Notes: generated by a model not told the origin, from the sequence alone. A stretch of 64,000 nt of DNA from Dyella telluris (GCF_014297575.1 NZ_CP060412.1:248001-312000); one strand, 5' to 3'; positions 9,767 to 18,512 are shown, numbered from the stretch's first letter. A program made the numbers and translations.

Positions 9767-10903
9767 ATGATGCCCATCTACCTCGACTACAACGCCAGCA
9801 CGCCCATCGACCCGGCCGTGCAGGCCGTCATGGAACCGCTGCTCCACCATGCATTCGGCAACCCGTCGAGCGGGCACTGGGCCAGCACGCCGGCCAGGGA
9901 CGCGCTTGAGCAGGCGCGCGCTCAGGTAGCGAACCTGCTCGGGGCTCAAGCAGACGAGATCGTGTTTACCAGCGGTGGCAGCGAGGCGAACAACTCGGCG
10001 CTGAAGGGCAGCTTCTTCGCACTGCGTGAACGTGGCGACCACATCATCACGCAGGCCACCGAACATCCATCCGTGCTGAAGCCGCTCGCCTTCCTGCAGC
10101 GGCTGGGTGCATCGGTCACCGTGCTTCCGGTGGATGGCACCGGCCGCGTTGATCCGGACGAGGTGCGCCGCGCCATCACTTCGCGCACCGTGCTGGTCAG
10201 CATCATGCATGCGAACAACGAGACCGGCACGCTGCAGCCCATCGATGCCATCGGCGCCATCGCCCGCGAACATGGCGTGCGCTTCCACACCGACGCGGCG
10301 CAGTCGATGGGCAAGGTAGCGGCACGCGTCGATGACCTCGGCGTGGACCTGCTCAGCATCGCCGGCCACAAGTTGTACGCGCCCAAAGGCATCGGCGCGC
10401 TGTATGTCCGCCGAGGCACGGCGCTGGAGCCGCTGATCCACGGCGCCGGACACGAACAAGGCCGCCGCGCCGGCACGGAAAGCGTGCTGCTCGCCGCAGC
10501 GCTGGGGGAAGCCTGCCGGCTCGCGGGTGACCCCGAACCCGTTGCACGCATCCGCGCGCTGCGCGACCACTGCTGGCAATCGCTGCAGGCACTTTATGGC
10601 AATCGCATCGTGCTCAACGGCCACCCCGAGCATCGGCTGCCCAACACGCTGAATGTCGCCTTCATCGACCAGATCGGCGCCGACGTGCTCGCCCGACTCG
10701 AAGGAGTCGCCGCGTCCACCGGTTCCGCCTGCCACGCCGGCCGGATCGAACTGTCGCCGGTGCTTGCCGCCATGGGCGTGAGTGAACGCGTTGGCATGGG
10801 TGCCGTGCGTTTCAGCCTGGGACGAGGCACGACGCAAGCGGACATCGATAGCGTCATGGCACAGTTCCATGCCATCGAAGCCGCTCGTCGGCACCACGCC
10901 TGA
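9767..10903 (+). CDS. Cysteine desulfurase family protein (NifS/IscS-like)
   Basis: PLP enzyme expected to take sulfur from L-cysteine, giving alanine and an enzyme persulfide. Visible marks in the 378 residues are the N-terminal YLDYNASTP motif, the PLP-binding lysine in AGHKLYAPKG (about K202), the HTDAAQ motif with the PLP-contacting Asp, and the catalytic-loop cysteine in STGSACHAG (about C322). A ribosome site GAGGA lies just before ATG; a second ATG follows immediately. There is no iscU, iscA or sufE nearby, so this is not the housekeeping Fe-S cluster operon. Its only partner is the MFS gene upstream. A kynureninase or selenocysteine lyase activity is less likely given the SACHAG loop. 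Confidence 0.9.
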   Translation: MMPIYLDYNASTPIDPAVQAVMEPLLHHAFGNPSSGHWASTPARDALEQARAQVANLLGAQADEIVFTSGGSEANNSALKGSFFALRERGDHIITQATEHPSVLKPLAFLQRLGASVTVLPVDGTGRVDPDEVRRAITSRTVLVSIMHANNETGTLQPIDAIGAIAREHGVRFHTDAAQSMGKVAARVDDLGVDLLSIAGHKLYAPKGIGALYVRRGTALEPLIHGAGHEQGRRAGTESVLLAAALGEACRLAGDPEPVARIRALRDHCWQSLQALYGNRIVLNGHPEHRLPNTLNVAFIDQIGADVLARLEGVAASTGSACHAGRIELSPVLAAMGVSERVGMGAVRFSLGRGTTQADIDSVMAQFHAIEAARRHHA

Positions 10904-11013
10904 GCAACATCGCCCGAGCCGCGTCCCGGGCGAACCCGGCAATGACTACCGGCATCTTGCGCGCCACGGCGCTCATCACCCAGCGTAGGCAAGGACACTG
11001 AAGGAGCGCCCTG

Positions 11014-12006
11014 ATGATCCTTGCATGGAGTTTGATCGCAGCCGCAGCCACGACCAGCGCGGCAAGCCACGCGCAGGTTGTTCCCACCGTTTTCGAGGCC
11101 GGGCATTTCTTCGCCACACCGGAAACGGTCACCGGAGAACGGCTCAAGCTGCTGGTGGACACGGGCGGCGGCGGCGCGGATGGCCTCTATGTGCTCGGCA
11201 CGCCGACGGCCCAGCGGCTGAAGCTGCCAGCCAGCCCCTGCAAGCTCGGCAACCCCAAATTGACTACGGCAGCCCTTCCCGCCTATCAACCCGGCCGTGG
11301 GATTCCAGCGCACGACGGGGCCTGCGACGCTGTGCTGACCATGGACGACCCGCACCCCATCAGCGCCGCGGACGGCATCCTCGGAGCGCCCTATCTCGAT
11401 GGACGCGTATGGACGTTTGACTATCCCGCAAGAAAACTGGTGCTGCAAGGCACGGCCTGGACACCGGCAAAGGACGACCACGCGGAAGCGCTGGGTTTCC
11501 AGAATAACGATCAGGGCAAACGCGTGCAGGCCTTTCCCCGCGTGCAGATCCGGGTCGATGGCGAGCCGATCGACATGCTGCTGGATACCGGCGCCACCGC
11601 CTTCCCTTCCGACACAGGCAGGCAGGTCACCGGCACGCCAACCGTCAACGGCTTTGGCGTCACCAGCTATATCACGCACAGCCAACTGGAAAGCTGGCAT
11701 GCAAGGCATCCCGAATGGCGCGTGCTGGAGAACGGCGACGTGTTGTTCGCCAAGTACTCGCCACGCATGATCGAAGTGCCGTCACTGGAAATCGCCGGCT
11801 GGTCACTTGGCCCGGTGTGGTTCACCGAGCGGCCCGACAGCGCCTTCCACGGCATGATGGCCGAACTCATGGACAAAACGCCTGAAGGCGCCATCGGCGG
11901 CAACGTACTGGGGCACTTCGTGCTGACCATCGACTACCCCAAGGGCATGGCCTATGTCGCGTGCCCGCAGGGTTGCCAGGCCAGCGCCGCTTCGTCGACA
12001 CGGTAG
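11014..12006 (+). CDS. Periplasmic retropepsin-like aspartyl protease
   Basis: Exported protein of 330 residues with a short signal peptide (MILAWSLIAAAATTSA, likely cut after SHA). Two catalytic-type motifs are present, VDTGGGG (about D49) and LDTGATAF (about D191), so one chain may hold both halves of a pepsin-like active site; only the second keeps the classical DTGA-hydrophobic context. Four cysteines (about 76, 104 and two near the C-terminus in CPQGC) could form disulfides. AAGGAG stands 8 bases before ATG. Substrate unknown. It follows the desulfurase by 110 bases and may be independent. Confidence 0.75.
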   Translation: MILAWSLIAAAATTSAASHAQVVPTVFEAGHFFATPETVTGERLKLLVDTGGGGADGLYVLGTPTAQRLKLPASPCKLGNPKLTTAALPAYQPGRGIPAHDGACDAVLTMDDPHPISAADGILGAPYLDGRVWTFDYPARKLVLQGTAWTPAKDDHAEALGFQNNDQGKRVQAFPRVQIRVDGEPIDMLLDTGATAFPSDTGRQVTGTPTVNGFGVTSYITHSQLESWHARHPEWRVLENGDVLFAKYSPRMIEVPSLEIAGWSLGPVWFTERPDSAFHGMMAELMDKTPEGAIGGNVLGHFVLTIDYPKGMAYVACPQGCQASAASSTR

Positions 12007-12153
12007 CGGCAAGCCACCGTTTCGGCGCTGGACCGCCTAGCCCGGTTCCATGAGGGTGCATGCGTGAATTCCGTTCACTTGCGCTATCGAGCGAGCCCCA
12101 TTCCTGCAGGCGCGCGAAGGCCCGCCACCGGTCGCCCCATCGCTTCACACAAC

Positions 12154-12171
12154 TTTACAAACCCTACAAAC
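12154..12171. promoter_or_regulatory. Candidate response-regulator direct repeat upstream of the Spy/regulator/kinase operon
   Basis: TACAAA occurs at 12156 and 12165 (period 9 bases). Read on the minus strand this is GTTTGTA twice in tandem, the kind of direct repeat bound by OmpR-family regulators. It lies about 70 bases before the start of the Spy-like gene. The spacing is tighter than the usual 10-11 base period, so this is tentative. Confidence 0.35.
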
Positions 12172-12238
12172 GGCAACAACACCGGGCCGGCACCATGCCT
12201 CTCGGGGAATCATCCCCGTAGCGACATAGGAATCAGAC

Positions 12239-12760
12239 ATGACCACTGCCTCGTCCTTTCGAAATCCCGGTCCTTCGGTGCGCTATCGGTTCACCTGGCG
12301 CATCGCCGCACTTTGCCTGACAGGCTGTCTTGCAGCTGTCGGCGGCGCCGGTGCATTTGCACAGCCCCCGCTGGATCCGGCGCGACACGGCGCTACCGCG
12401 GGCGCGGCCGGTGAATCCGTCGGCATCGTCGCCCACGTAAGCGATATGCTCCAGCATATGCCCGGCAACGCAGAGCCCTCGGCAGCGCAGAAGTCCAGCC
12501 TCTCGGCCATCATCCAGAAGGCCAATGCAGATCTCACTCCACTGCAGGAAAAGCTGAGCGACAGCCATGCGAAGATGTTTTCTCTTCTCACCCAGCCAAC
12601 GATCGATCGATCCGCCGTTGAGGTCATTCGCGCGGCGCAGATGGATGCCGCCGCCCAAGTGTCGAAGCGATCCACTCAGTTTGTCATCGACGTAGCGGAA
12701 GCACTCACGCCAGAGCAACGCAAGCTCATTGCGGAGCACATGGCACACCACCAAAGCTGA
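12239..12760 (+). CDS. Spy/CpxP-like periplasmic protein (LTxxQ family)
   Basis: Small exported, mostly helical protein of 173 residues. The N-terminus has a positively charged stretch and a hydrophobic signal segment (about residues 23-42, ending GAFA), with a rather long n-region. The mature part is rich in Gln, Lys and Glu and contains LTPLQEKL and, near the end, LTPEQRKLI, the LTxxQ signature of Spy/CpxP periplasmic chaperones and stress-sensor modulators. It precedes a response regulator by 33 bases and a histidine kinase, so it is probably the output and feedback inhibitor of that system, as CpxP is for CpxA (inference). The second LTxxQ motif fits best. Confidence 0.75.
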   Translation: MTTASSFRNPGPSVRYRFTWRIAALCLTGCLAAVGGAGAFAQPPLDPARHGATAGAAGESVGIVAHVSDMLQHMPGNAEPSAAQKSSLSAIIQKANADLTPLQEKLSDSHAKMFSLLTQPTIDRSAVEVIRAAQMDAAAQVSKRSTQFVIDVAEALTPEQRKLIAEHMAHHQS

Positions 12761-12793
12761 GCATCCTTTTGAGTCAACGGCTGATCAACATGC

Positions 12794-13483
12794 ATGGCTG
12801 AACGCATTCTCCTGGTAGAAGACGACCCCCGCCTCGCCGATATGCTTTCCCGGTATCTCGTCGAGGCGGGATTTCGCGTGGAAATCGCCCCGCAAGGCGC
12901 ACTCGCTCTCGAAAGGCTTTCTGCTGCGCCATACGACGCCATGGTCCTCGACCTGATGCTGCCGGATATGGATGGCCTGGACATCTGTCGCCAGGCACGC
13001 CCGAAGCACGACCTTCCCATCCTCATGCTCACGGCGCGTGGCGATGCCATGGATCGCATCATCGGGCTGGAACTAGGCGCCGACGACTATCTGCCCAAGC
13101 CCTTCGAGCCACGTGAACTACTGGCCCGGCTTCGGGCGATTCTTCGCCGGCGCAACCGGGTGGGCCCTGTCAGGCCTCCGATGTCGTTCGGTCGCCTGGA
13201 GATCGATCGCTCCGCACGCGTGGTGCTGATTGATGGCAAAGAGTGCGCCATAACCTCGTACCAGTTCGCGCTCCTTGCTGCGCTGGCGGAACATGCCGGG
13301 CGGGTATTGTCGCGCGAGGCGCTGCTCGACCTTGTCAAAGGGGAGCCACTGGAGGCTTTTGACCGGTCGATCGACGTGCACATTTCGCGCATCCGCGCCG
13401 CCATCGAGGACAACCCAAGAAGGCCGCGCCGTGTGATTACCGTGCGCGGTGCCGGCTATGTACTTGCCAAGGCCCAGGACTGA
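12794..13483 (+). CDS. OmpR-family response regulator
   Basis: DNA-binding response regulator of 229 residues. Receiver domain at about 1-120 has the acidic pair (ED-D near 9-11), the phospho-acceptor aspartate in VLDLMLPDMDG (about D53), Thr in LTARGD and the invariant Lys in LPKPFEP. A winged-helix OmpR/PhoB domain follows (about 130-228) with VLSREALLD and a C-terminal VRGAGY hairpin. It overlaps nothing but lies one base before the kinase start, which indicates a tightly coupled pair. Likely target is its own operon through the repeat at 12154-12171. Confidence 0.92.
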   Translation: MAERILLVEDDPRLADMLSRYLVEAGFRVEIAPQGALALERLSAAPYDAMVLDLMLPDMDGLDICRQARPKHDLPILMLTARGDAMDRIIGLELGADDYLPKPFEPRELLARLRAILRRRNRVGPVRPPMSFGRLEIDRSARVVLIDGKECAITSYQFALLAALAEHAGRVLSREALLDLVKGEPLEAFDRSIDVHISRIRAAIEDNPRRPRRVITVRGAGYVLAKAQD

Positions 13484-13484
13484 C

Positions 13485-14450
13485 ATGTCTCGCTTGTATC
13501 TGCGCTTTTATCTCACCGTACTGGCCAGCCTGCTCGCCTTTGCCTTGATTCTTCTCGTGCTATGGCATCTCGACGGGGGCGGCCCCGTCAGTCACCGCGT
13601 AAGCACACTTATGGCGCTGCCGTTGGTTGCCGTCATCGTCAGCATCACGGCTTACCCGATCACACGTCGGCTCACGAGGAGACTCGAACGCCTTCAGTCG
13701 GCAGTGGAGTTGCTTGGAGCCGGTAACCTTGCCAGCCGCGTCACCGTCGAAGGCAATGACGAGGTGGCGAGGCTGGCCATCAGCTTCAACCGTGCCGCCG
13801 GCCGTATCGAGGAGTTGATCGGCGCTCACAAGACACTGCTGGCCAATGCATCCCATGAACTTCGCACCCCGCTTACCCGCATCCGGCTTTCCGTCGATCT
13901 GATAGCGAATGTTGCCGAACAGGAATGCAAGCGCGGGCTGGAGCAGGACATTGCCGAGCTTGATCATCTTATTGACGAGATCCTTCTCGCCAGTCGACTT
14001 GACGCCATCGTCGAAGCAGACATCGATGAAGAAGTGGATCTTCTGGGATTGGCGGCGGAGGAATGCGCCCGATACGACGATGTGCAGGTCGAAGGAGTCC
14101 CCATCGTCGTACGCGGCGATGCGCGATTGCTTCGTCGACTGTTGCGCAATCTTCTGGATAACGCGATGCGCTACGGTGCGCCACCGGTTGCAGTGAACAT
14201 TTCCGAGAATGACGCCGTGGCGGAAATTGTGGTGCACGACCACGGGCGAATCATCCCACCGCACCTGTCTGGCCGATTGTTTGAACCTTTCTATCGTCGC
14301 CCTGATACCGTCCATCATTCCGGCGCAGGCCTTGGGCTTGCCTTGGTAAGCCAGATCGCAAAGCGCCACCGCGGTACGGCGCACTATCGAGAAGCACCAG
14401 ACAGTGGAAACTGCTTCTGCGTGACCCTACCGACCTCCCCGCATCAGTGA
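13485..14450 (+). CDS. Histidine kinase with almost no periplasmic domain
   Basis: Membrane sensor kinase of 321 residues. ATG at 13485, one base after the regulator stop, is preferred over an upstream GTG. Two membrane helices (about 7-28 and 39-57) are joined by a loop of only about ten residues (HLDGGGPVSH), so there is hardly any external sensor. HAMP follows (about 58-112), then the H-box NASHELRTPLTR (about H124), N-box LLDNAMRYG and G2 box GAGLGLAL. The G1 box reads DHGRIIP where DxGxGIP is usual, losing the second glycine. The family has other intramembrane-sensing kinases. The Spy-like protein or membrane state may supply the signal (inference). Confidence 0.88.
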   Translation: MSRLYLRFYLTVLASLLAFALILLVLWHLDGGGPVSHRVSTLMALPLVAVIVSITAYPITRRLTRRLERLQSAVELLGAGNLASRVTVEGNDEVARLAISFNRAAGRIEELIGAHKTLLANASHELRTPLTRIRLSVDLIANVAEQECKRGLEQDIAELDHLIDEILLASRLDAIVEADIDEEVDLLGLAAEECARYDDVQVEGVPIVVRGDARLLRRLLRNLLDNAMRYGAPPVAVNISENDAVAEIVVHDHGRIIPPHLSGRLFEPFYRRPDTVHHSGAGLGLALVSQIAKRHRGTAHYREAPDSGNCFCVTLPTSPHQ

Positions 14451-14465
14451 CCCGACAGGGAGTTC

Positions 14466-14490
14466 GTCGCGCACGCAGTGCGCTCCCACA
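14466..14490. repeat. Dispersed repeat copy (GTCGCGCAC..GTGCGCTCC type)
   Basis: Short element containing the inverted pair GCGCAC and GTGCGC around GCA, followed by TCCCACA. It matches the half-element at 35065-35088 and a diverged one at 62188-62198. Confidence 0.6.
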
Positions 14491-14544
14491 GCGATATCGT
14501 CCGCAGGGAGAAACGCATTCCGTTCGTGACACGCCGCGGCATCA

Positions 14545-14563
14545 CTATTCGAATTTCGAATAG
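14545..14563. promoter_or_regulatory. 19-bp palindrome, probable operator of the downstream amidohydrolase
   Basis: Perfect inverted repeat CTATTCGAA-T-TTCGAATAG in an unusually AT-rich patch (14540-14600) of otherwise GC-rich DNA, 134 bases before the amidohydrolase start. A symmetric dimeric repressor site is the simplest reading; the regulator is not identified. Confidence 0.5.
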
Positions 14564-14696
14564 ATTTGATCATGTCATTTCATTGGTAAATAACTGAATC
14601 CAGCACTAGGGTAAGCAGCCTCCCTCACGCCCCGCCACGCCAACATCCCCAAGGCTTCGTCCTTCGCGTGGTTCGCGCCCCACTCCGGACCATGCC

Positions 14697-15905
14697 ATGT
14701 TTGATCGTCTGTTCGACAACGCCGTGGATAGGCACGGCCAGCGCATTTCACTTGCCGTTCGCAATGGACATTTCGTCGAGGTGGCGCCGTCCTGTCATGC
14801 GTCGCTGGCACGCGAACGGATTGATCTGGAAGGCCGGCTTGTGCTGCCCGGCTTTGTCGACGGCCATATCCATCTCGACAAGAGCTTCGTCGGCGACCAG
14901 TGGAAGCCGCACGTACCCGTGACGTCGCTGCGCGAACGGCTGGCCATCGAGAAGACCCAGCTTGCCTCGGCACGCCCGATGACGGAACGCGCGGATGCGC
15001 TAATTGCCCAGGCGGCCGCGTTCGGTACCACGGCGATGCGCTGCCATGTCGATGTCGATGCCACCACGGGCCTCTCGCACCTGCATGCGGTACTGGAAGC
15101 GCGCAAGCGCTGGCAAGGCATCGTCGATATCGAACTGGTGGCGTTCCCGCAGGCCGGCATCATCACCTGCCCCGGCACGGCGGACGTGCTGAACGAGGCC
15201 ATGTCCGCCGGTGCGCAGGTGATCGGCGGCATTGACCCGACCACGCTGGATGGCGATGCGAAGGCGCACCTTGACGTGGTGTTCGGCATCGCCGAGCGCC
15301 ATGGCGCGAAGGTCGACATTCATCTGCATGAGCCCGGCGAACAAGGCATCGCCCAACTGATGGCCATTGCTGAGCGCACGCGTGCGCTGGATCTGGGCGG
15401 TCGCGTGGCCGTGAGTCATGCCTATGCACTGGGCGAAGTGCCGCTTGCAATGGTGGATCGTGCCGCTGCCACGCTGGCCGAGGCAGGCGTGGCCATCATG
15501 ACCAACGCGCCCGGCGACCACCCCTTCCCGCCGGTCATGCGGCTTCGCGCTGCGGGTGTCCATGTCTTCGCGGGCAACGACAACATCCGCGACGCGTGGT
15601 GGCCTTACGGCAACGGCGACCTGCTGCAGCGGGCCATGCTGATCGGCTACCGCTCGGGCTTCTATACCGACGACGCACTGCGCGTGGCACTCGACATGGT
15701 GACGCACGCGAGCGCACAGGTGATCGGCAAACAGGACTACGGCCTGGCGCCCGGCAGCGAGGCCACGTTCGTGGTGCTGGACGAACCCAACGGCGCGGCG
15801 GCGGTTGCCGGCGTGCCGGGTGAACGTATCGTGGTGCGTCGAGGTGAGTGGCCTAGCCGCGATAGCGTTCCAGCATCCGCCCGAGTTCGCCCGCCAGCTC
15901 TTTGA
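14697..15905 (+). CDS. Amidohydrolase of the cytosine deaminase-like group
   Basis: Cytosolic metal-dependent hydrolase of 402 residues with no signal peptide. The metal-site residues of the cytosine deaminase (CodA) branch can be followed in order: GHIHLDKS (first HxH), DIHLHE (third His and general Glu), VSHAYAL (His) and GNDNIRDAWWPYG, whose first Asp matches the FGHDD..DPW metal Asp. The HVDVD and AFPQAGI segments are also typical. Substrate may be a pyrimidine, a triazine-type or another cyclic amide; this cannot be read. The last 18 codons overlap the 3' end of the convergent LysR gene by 53 bases. Confidence 0.8.
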   Translation: MFDRLFDNAVDRHGQRISLAVRNGHFVEVAPSCHASLARERIDLEGRLVLPGFVDGHIHLDKSFVGDQWKPHVPVTSLRERLAIEKTQLASARPMTERADALIAQAAAFGTTAMRCHVDVDATTGLSHLHAVLEARKRWQGIVDIELVAFPQAGIITCPGTADVLNEAMSAGAQVIGGIDPTTLDGDAKAHLDVVFGIAERHGAKVDIHLHEPGEQGIAQLMAIAERTRALDLGGRVAVSHAYALGEVPLAMVDRAAATLAEAGVAIMTNAPGDHPFPPVMRLRAAGVHVFAGNDNIRDAWWPYGNGDLLQRAMLIGYRSGFYTDDALRVALDMVTHASAQVIGKQDYGLAPGSEATFVVLDEPNGAAAVAGVPGERIVVRRGEWPSRDSVPASARVRPPAL

Positions 15906-16734
15906 CCACCGGATCGGCCGTGGGTCGATGCAGCAGGGCGATGTCCATCGTTTCGATGGCCGGAAGCCCCTGCCTGCGCGTCAGCACGACATGCTCGCTG
16001 GTGACGGCGCGCGCAGGAATCAGGCTCACGCCGAGGCCACCGGCCACGGCGGACTGCACCCCGAACAGGCTTGAACTGGTGAAACTGATGCGCCAGCTTC
16101 TGCCCTGCCCCTCCACCGCCTTGACCATCTCCTCGCGATAGAGGCCGCGCGGCGGGAAGGCCACCAGCGGCAGCGGATCCTGGCTCACGGCCGGGTTCTT
16201 CGCGCTGTCGATCCACACCAGCTTCTCGCGCCAGCGCGCCACCGCTTCGCGTGCATGTCGACGCTGCTTGACGATGACCAGGTCGAGCTCGCCGTGATCG
16301 TAGCCGTGGGCGAGATCCCGGCTCAGCCCGGTGGTCACTTCCAGCTTTACGTCCGGATGCTTGCGGTTGAACGCGGCGAGCAGCTGCGGCGTCCGCCCGA
16401 CCACGAAATCCTCCGGCACGCCCAGACGCACAGTCACAGCCACGGCCGTGCCGGCCAGTGCGTCGAGCATCCCGTCGTTGAGCGACAGCATGCGTCGCGC
16501 ATAGGCCAGCAGTTTCTCGCCCTGGTCGGTGGGGCGCACGTCGCGATTGCCGCGCACCAGCAGCTGATGACCAGCCTTCTCTTCCAGGCGACGGATCTTC
16601 TGGCTCACCGTCGACTGAGTGGAATGAAGGCGTGCGGACGCGGTGGTGAAGCTGCCGCAGTCGGCCACCGTAACGATGGCGCGCAACAGGTCCAGGTCAA
16701 ACAGCGCCCTATTTGGGTTTGCACTGGTAGCCAT
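15853..16734 (-). CDS. LysR-family transcriptional regulator
   Basis: Regulator of 293 residues. The N-terminal helix-turn-helix (about 10-70) shows LDLLRAIVTVADCGSFT, then TQSTVSQKIRRLEE and a GDxLF-like end; an effector-binding domain follows (about 95-290). It lies between two amidohydrolases: convergent to 14697-15905 and divergent from 16828-18279, with 93 bases between the two starts. By LysR custom it probably controls the divergent amidohydrolase and itself. A near-palindrome at its start codon is a candidate site. Confidence 0.9.
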   Translation of the reverse strand: MATSANPNRALFDLDLLRAIVTVADCGSFTTASARLHSTQSTVSQKIRRLEEKAGHQLLVRGNRDVRPTDQGEKLLAYARRMLSLNDGMLDALAGTAVAVTVRLGVPEDFVVGRTPQLLAAFNRKHPDVKLEVTTGLSRDLAHGYDHGELDLVIVKQRRHAREAVARWREKLVWIDSAKNPAVSQDPLPLVAFPPRGLYREEMVKAVEGQGRSWRISFTSSSLFGVQSAVAGGLGVSLIPARAVTSEHVVLTRRQGLPAIETMDIALLHRPTADPVVKELAGELGRMLERYRG

Positions 16735-16756
16735 TTGAATATTTGGCTTCTAAATG
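16732..16756. promoter_or_regulatory. Candidate LysR operator overlapping the regulator's start codon
   Basis: CATTTGAA and TTCTAAATG form an imperfect inverted repeat (one extra base) around an AT-rich centre between divergent genes. The repeat contains T-N11-A-like spacing usual for LysR sites and covers the regulator's ATG, which fits autorepression. Confidence 0.4.
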
Positions 16757-16827
16757 ACAAAGCCGACTTCTAACATCGATCGACGCACCGGGCAACGCCC
16801 GCTTTCCCGCCACGAGGAACACCACGC

Positions 16828-18279
16828 GTGAAGAAGCTTCTTTCGGTCGCCATCGCTTCGGCGGTGGCCCTGGCCTCCCCGGCCTTTGCGGCGTCGTCAG
16901 TCGGCGACGTGATCATCCGCCATGCCAACGTGGTTGACGTAGAACACGCGACCGCCATCCAGGACCAGGCCGTGGTGCTGCGCGGCAACGACATCGTCGC
17001 CGTCGGCCCCGACAAGGACATCGCCAAAGCGTGGAAGGCAACCCAGACCGTGGATGGCGATCATCGCTACCTGATTCCCGGCCTGTGGGACATGCATGTG
17101 CACTTCGGCGGCGGCCCCGAGCTGATCGACGAGAACAAGGCTCTACTGCCGCTGTATATCGCGCACGGCATTACCACCATCCGCGATTGCTCGGGCGACC
17201 TGCCCGACCAGGTGCTGGCGTGGCGCGGGGAGATTGCCGACGGCACGTTGTTCGGGCCGCAGCTCTTCACCTCGGGCGCGAAGATCGAAGGCATTCATCC
17301 GGTGTGGAAAGGCACCATCGAAGTCGGCAGCAAGGCCGATGTCGATGCCGCGTTCGTGAAGCTGAAGAAGGACAAGGTCGACTTCGTCAAGATCACCGAC
17401 AGCACGCTGGATCCGCAGTTGTTCCTTTATGCGGTGTCTGAAGCGCACAGCTTCGGTATCCGCTCCTCGGGCCACATCCCAATGGCGTTGACGGTGGAAC
17501 AGGCGGTCGATGCCGGCATCAGCTCGATCGAACACATCGACTACGCCTACAAGGCCGGCGTGAAGGACGAAGCCGCCATCACCGCGGATTACGCCGCCGG
17601 ACGCATCACGCGCGCCGAAGCCAACAAGCGCCTGGACGCCGGCTTCGACAAGGCGACGGCGATGAAGGCCTACCAGCTGTTCAAGGACAAAAACGTATTC
17701 GTCACGCCGACGCTCAACGGCGGCCGCGTACTGGATTTCCTGGACGTGGACAACCACGCCAACGATCCCTACCTCGCCTATATCGGCCCGAAGCTGCGCA
17801 AGACCTACGACTGGCGCATCGAGCGCGCCGCCAAGGCCACGCCGGAACAGATCGCCGCGCGCCACGCGCACTACGAAAAGCTGGCTGCGGTGCTGCCGAT
17901 GCTGCAGCAGGCGGGCGTCACCATCATGGCGGGCACGGATGCCGGCTTCCTCAACTCCTTCGACTACCCGGGCATCGGCCTGCATGAAGAACTGGGCCTG
18001 TTCGTGAAGAACGGCCTGACTCCGGCACAGGCCTTGTCGTCGGCCACCCGTGCGGGCCCGGCGTGGTTCGGCAAGCTGGATCGCTACGGCGCCATCACCA
18101 CCGGCCACGCCGCCGACCTGGTGCTGCTCAAGCGCGATCCGCTGAAGGACATCGACGCCACGCGCGACATCGACACCGTGATCCTGCGCGGCCACGTATA
18201 CGACCGCCACGCGCTGGACGGCATGCTCGAACAGACCCGCGCCCAGGTATCGGCCTGGAACCGGCAGGCGGCGAAATAA
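16828..18279 (+). CDS. Exported amidohydrolase (imidazolonepropionase/prolidase-like)
   Basis: Amidohydrolase-superfamily enzyme of 483 residues with a clear signal peptide (MKKLLSVAIASAVALASPAFA). The GTG start is supported by CGAGGA 10 bases upstream. Metal residues in order are DMHVHFGG (HxH), the carboxylated-lysine candidate in FVKITDS, His in SSGHIP, His in IEHIDYA and Asp in AGTDAGF, giving a complete binuclear site. Relatives include Xaa-Pro or Xaa-Lys/Arg dipeptidases and various secreted amidases, so substrate stays open. It probably works in the periplasm. The divergent LysR regulator and the second amidohydrolase nearby suggest a shared catabolic theme. Confidence 0.85.
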   Translation: MKKLLSVAIASAVALASPAFAASSVGDVIIRHANVVDVEHATAIQDQAVVLRGNDIVAVGPDKDIAKAWKATQTVDGDHRYLIPGLWDMHVHFGGGPELIDENKALLPLYIAHGITTIRDCSGDLPDQVLAWRGEIADGTLFGPQLFTSGAKIEGIHPVWKGTIEVGSKADVDAAFVKLKKDKVDFVKITDSTLDPQLFLYAVSEAHSFGIRSSGHIPMALTVEQAVDAGISSIEHIDYAYKAGVKDEAAITADYAAGRITRAEANKRLDAGFDKATAMKAYQLFKDKNVFVTPTLNGGRVLDFLDVDNHANDPYLAYIGPKLRKTYDWRIERAAKATPEQIAARHAHYEKLAAVLPMLQQAGVTIMAGTDAGFLNSFDYPGIGLHEELGLFVKNGLTPAQALSSATRAGPAWFGKLDRYGAITTGHAADLVLLKRDPLKDIDATRDIDTVILRGHVYDRHALDGMLEQTRAQVSAWNRQAAK

Positions 18280-18329
18280 GCCACTGCCGTGCGGGCAGGC
18301 CTGCCCGGCAGCACCCCAACGTTGATTCG

Positions 18330-18356
18330 AAGGCCGGCGCCATGCCGGCCTTTCTT
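18330..18356 (+). terminator. Probable rho-independent terminator
   Basis: AAGGCCGGC and GCCGGCCTT form a 9-bp stem around GCCAT, followed by TCTTC, 50 bases after the amidohydrolase stop. The T tract is short. Confidence 0.6.
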
Positions 18357-18512
18357 CACGCGGCGCAGCATGACGCCCGACACAATAGCCGCCAGGAACG
18401 CCAGACACCGGGACTCCACGCCCGGCGCTGCACACGGTTTGCGGCCTTGGGGTAACCATCGGCCGCCATCCGGCGAAGTCAGGACATCCACCTGTCATTC
18501 CAGGAGTGCCGC

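Noticed and set aside
15805..15905. Possibility that the amidohydrolase frame is too long because it overlaps the LysR gene
   Set aside because: Its stop lies at 15903-15905; overlap of convergent 3' ends by 53 bases is common and both frames read well to their stops.
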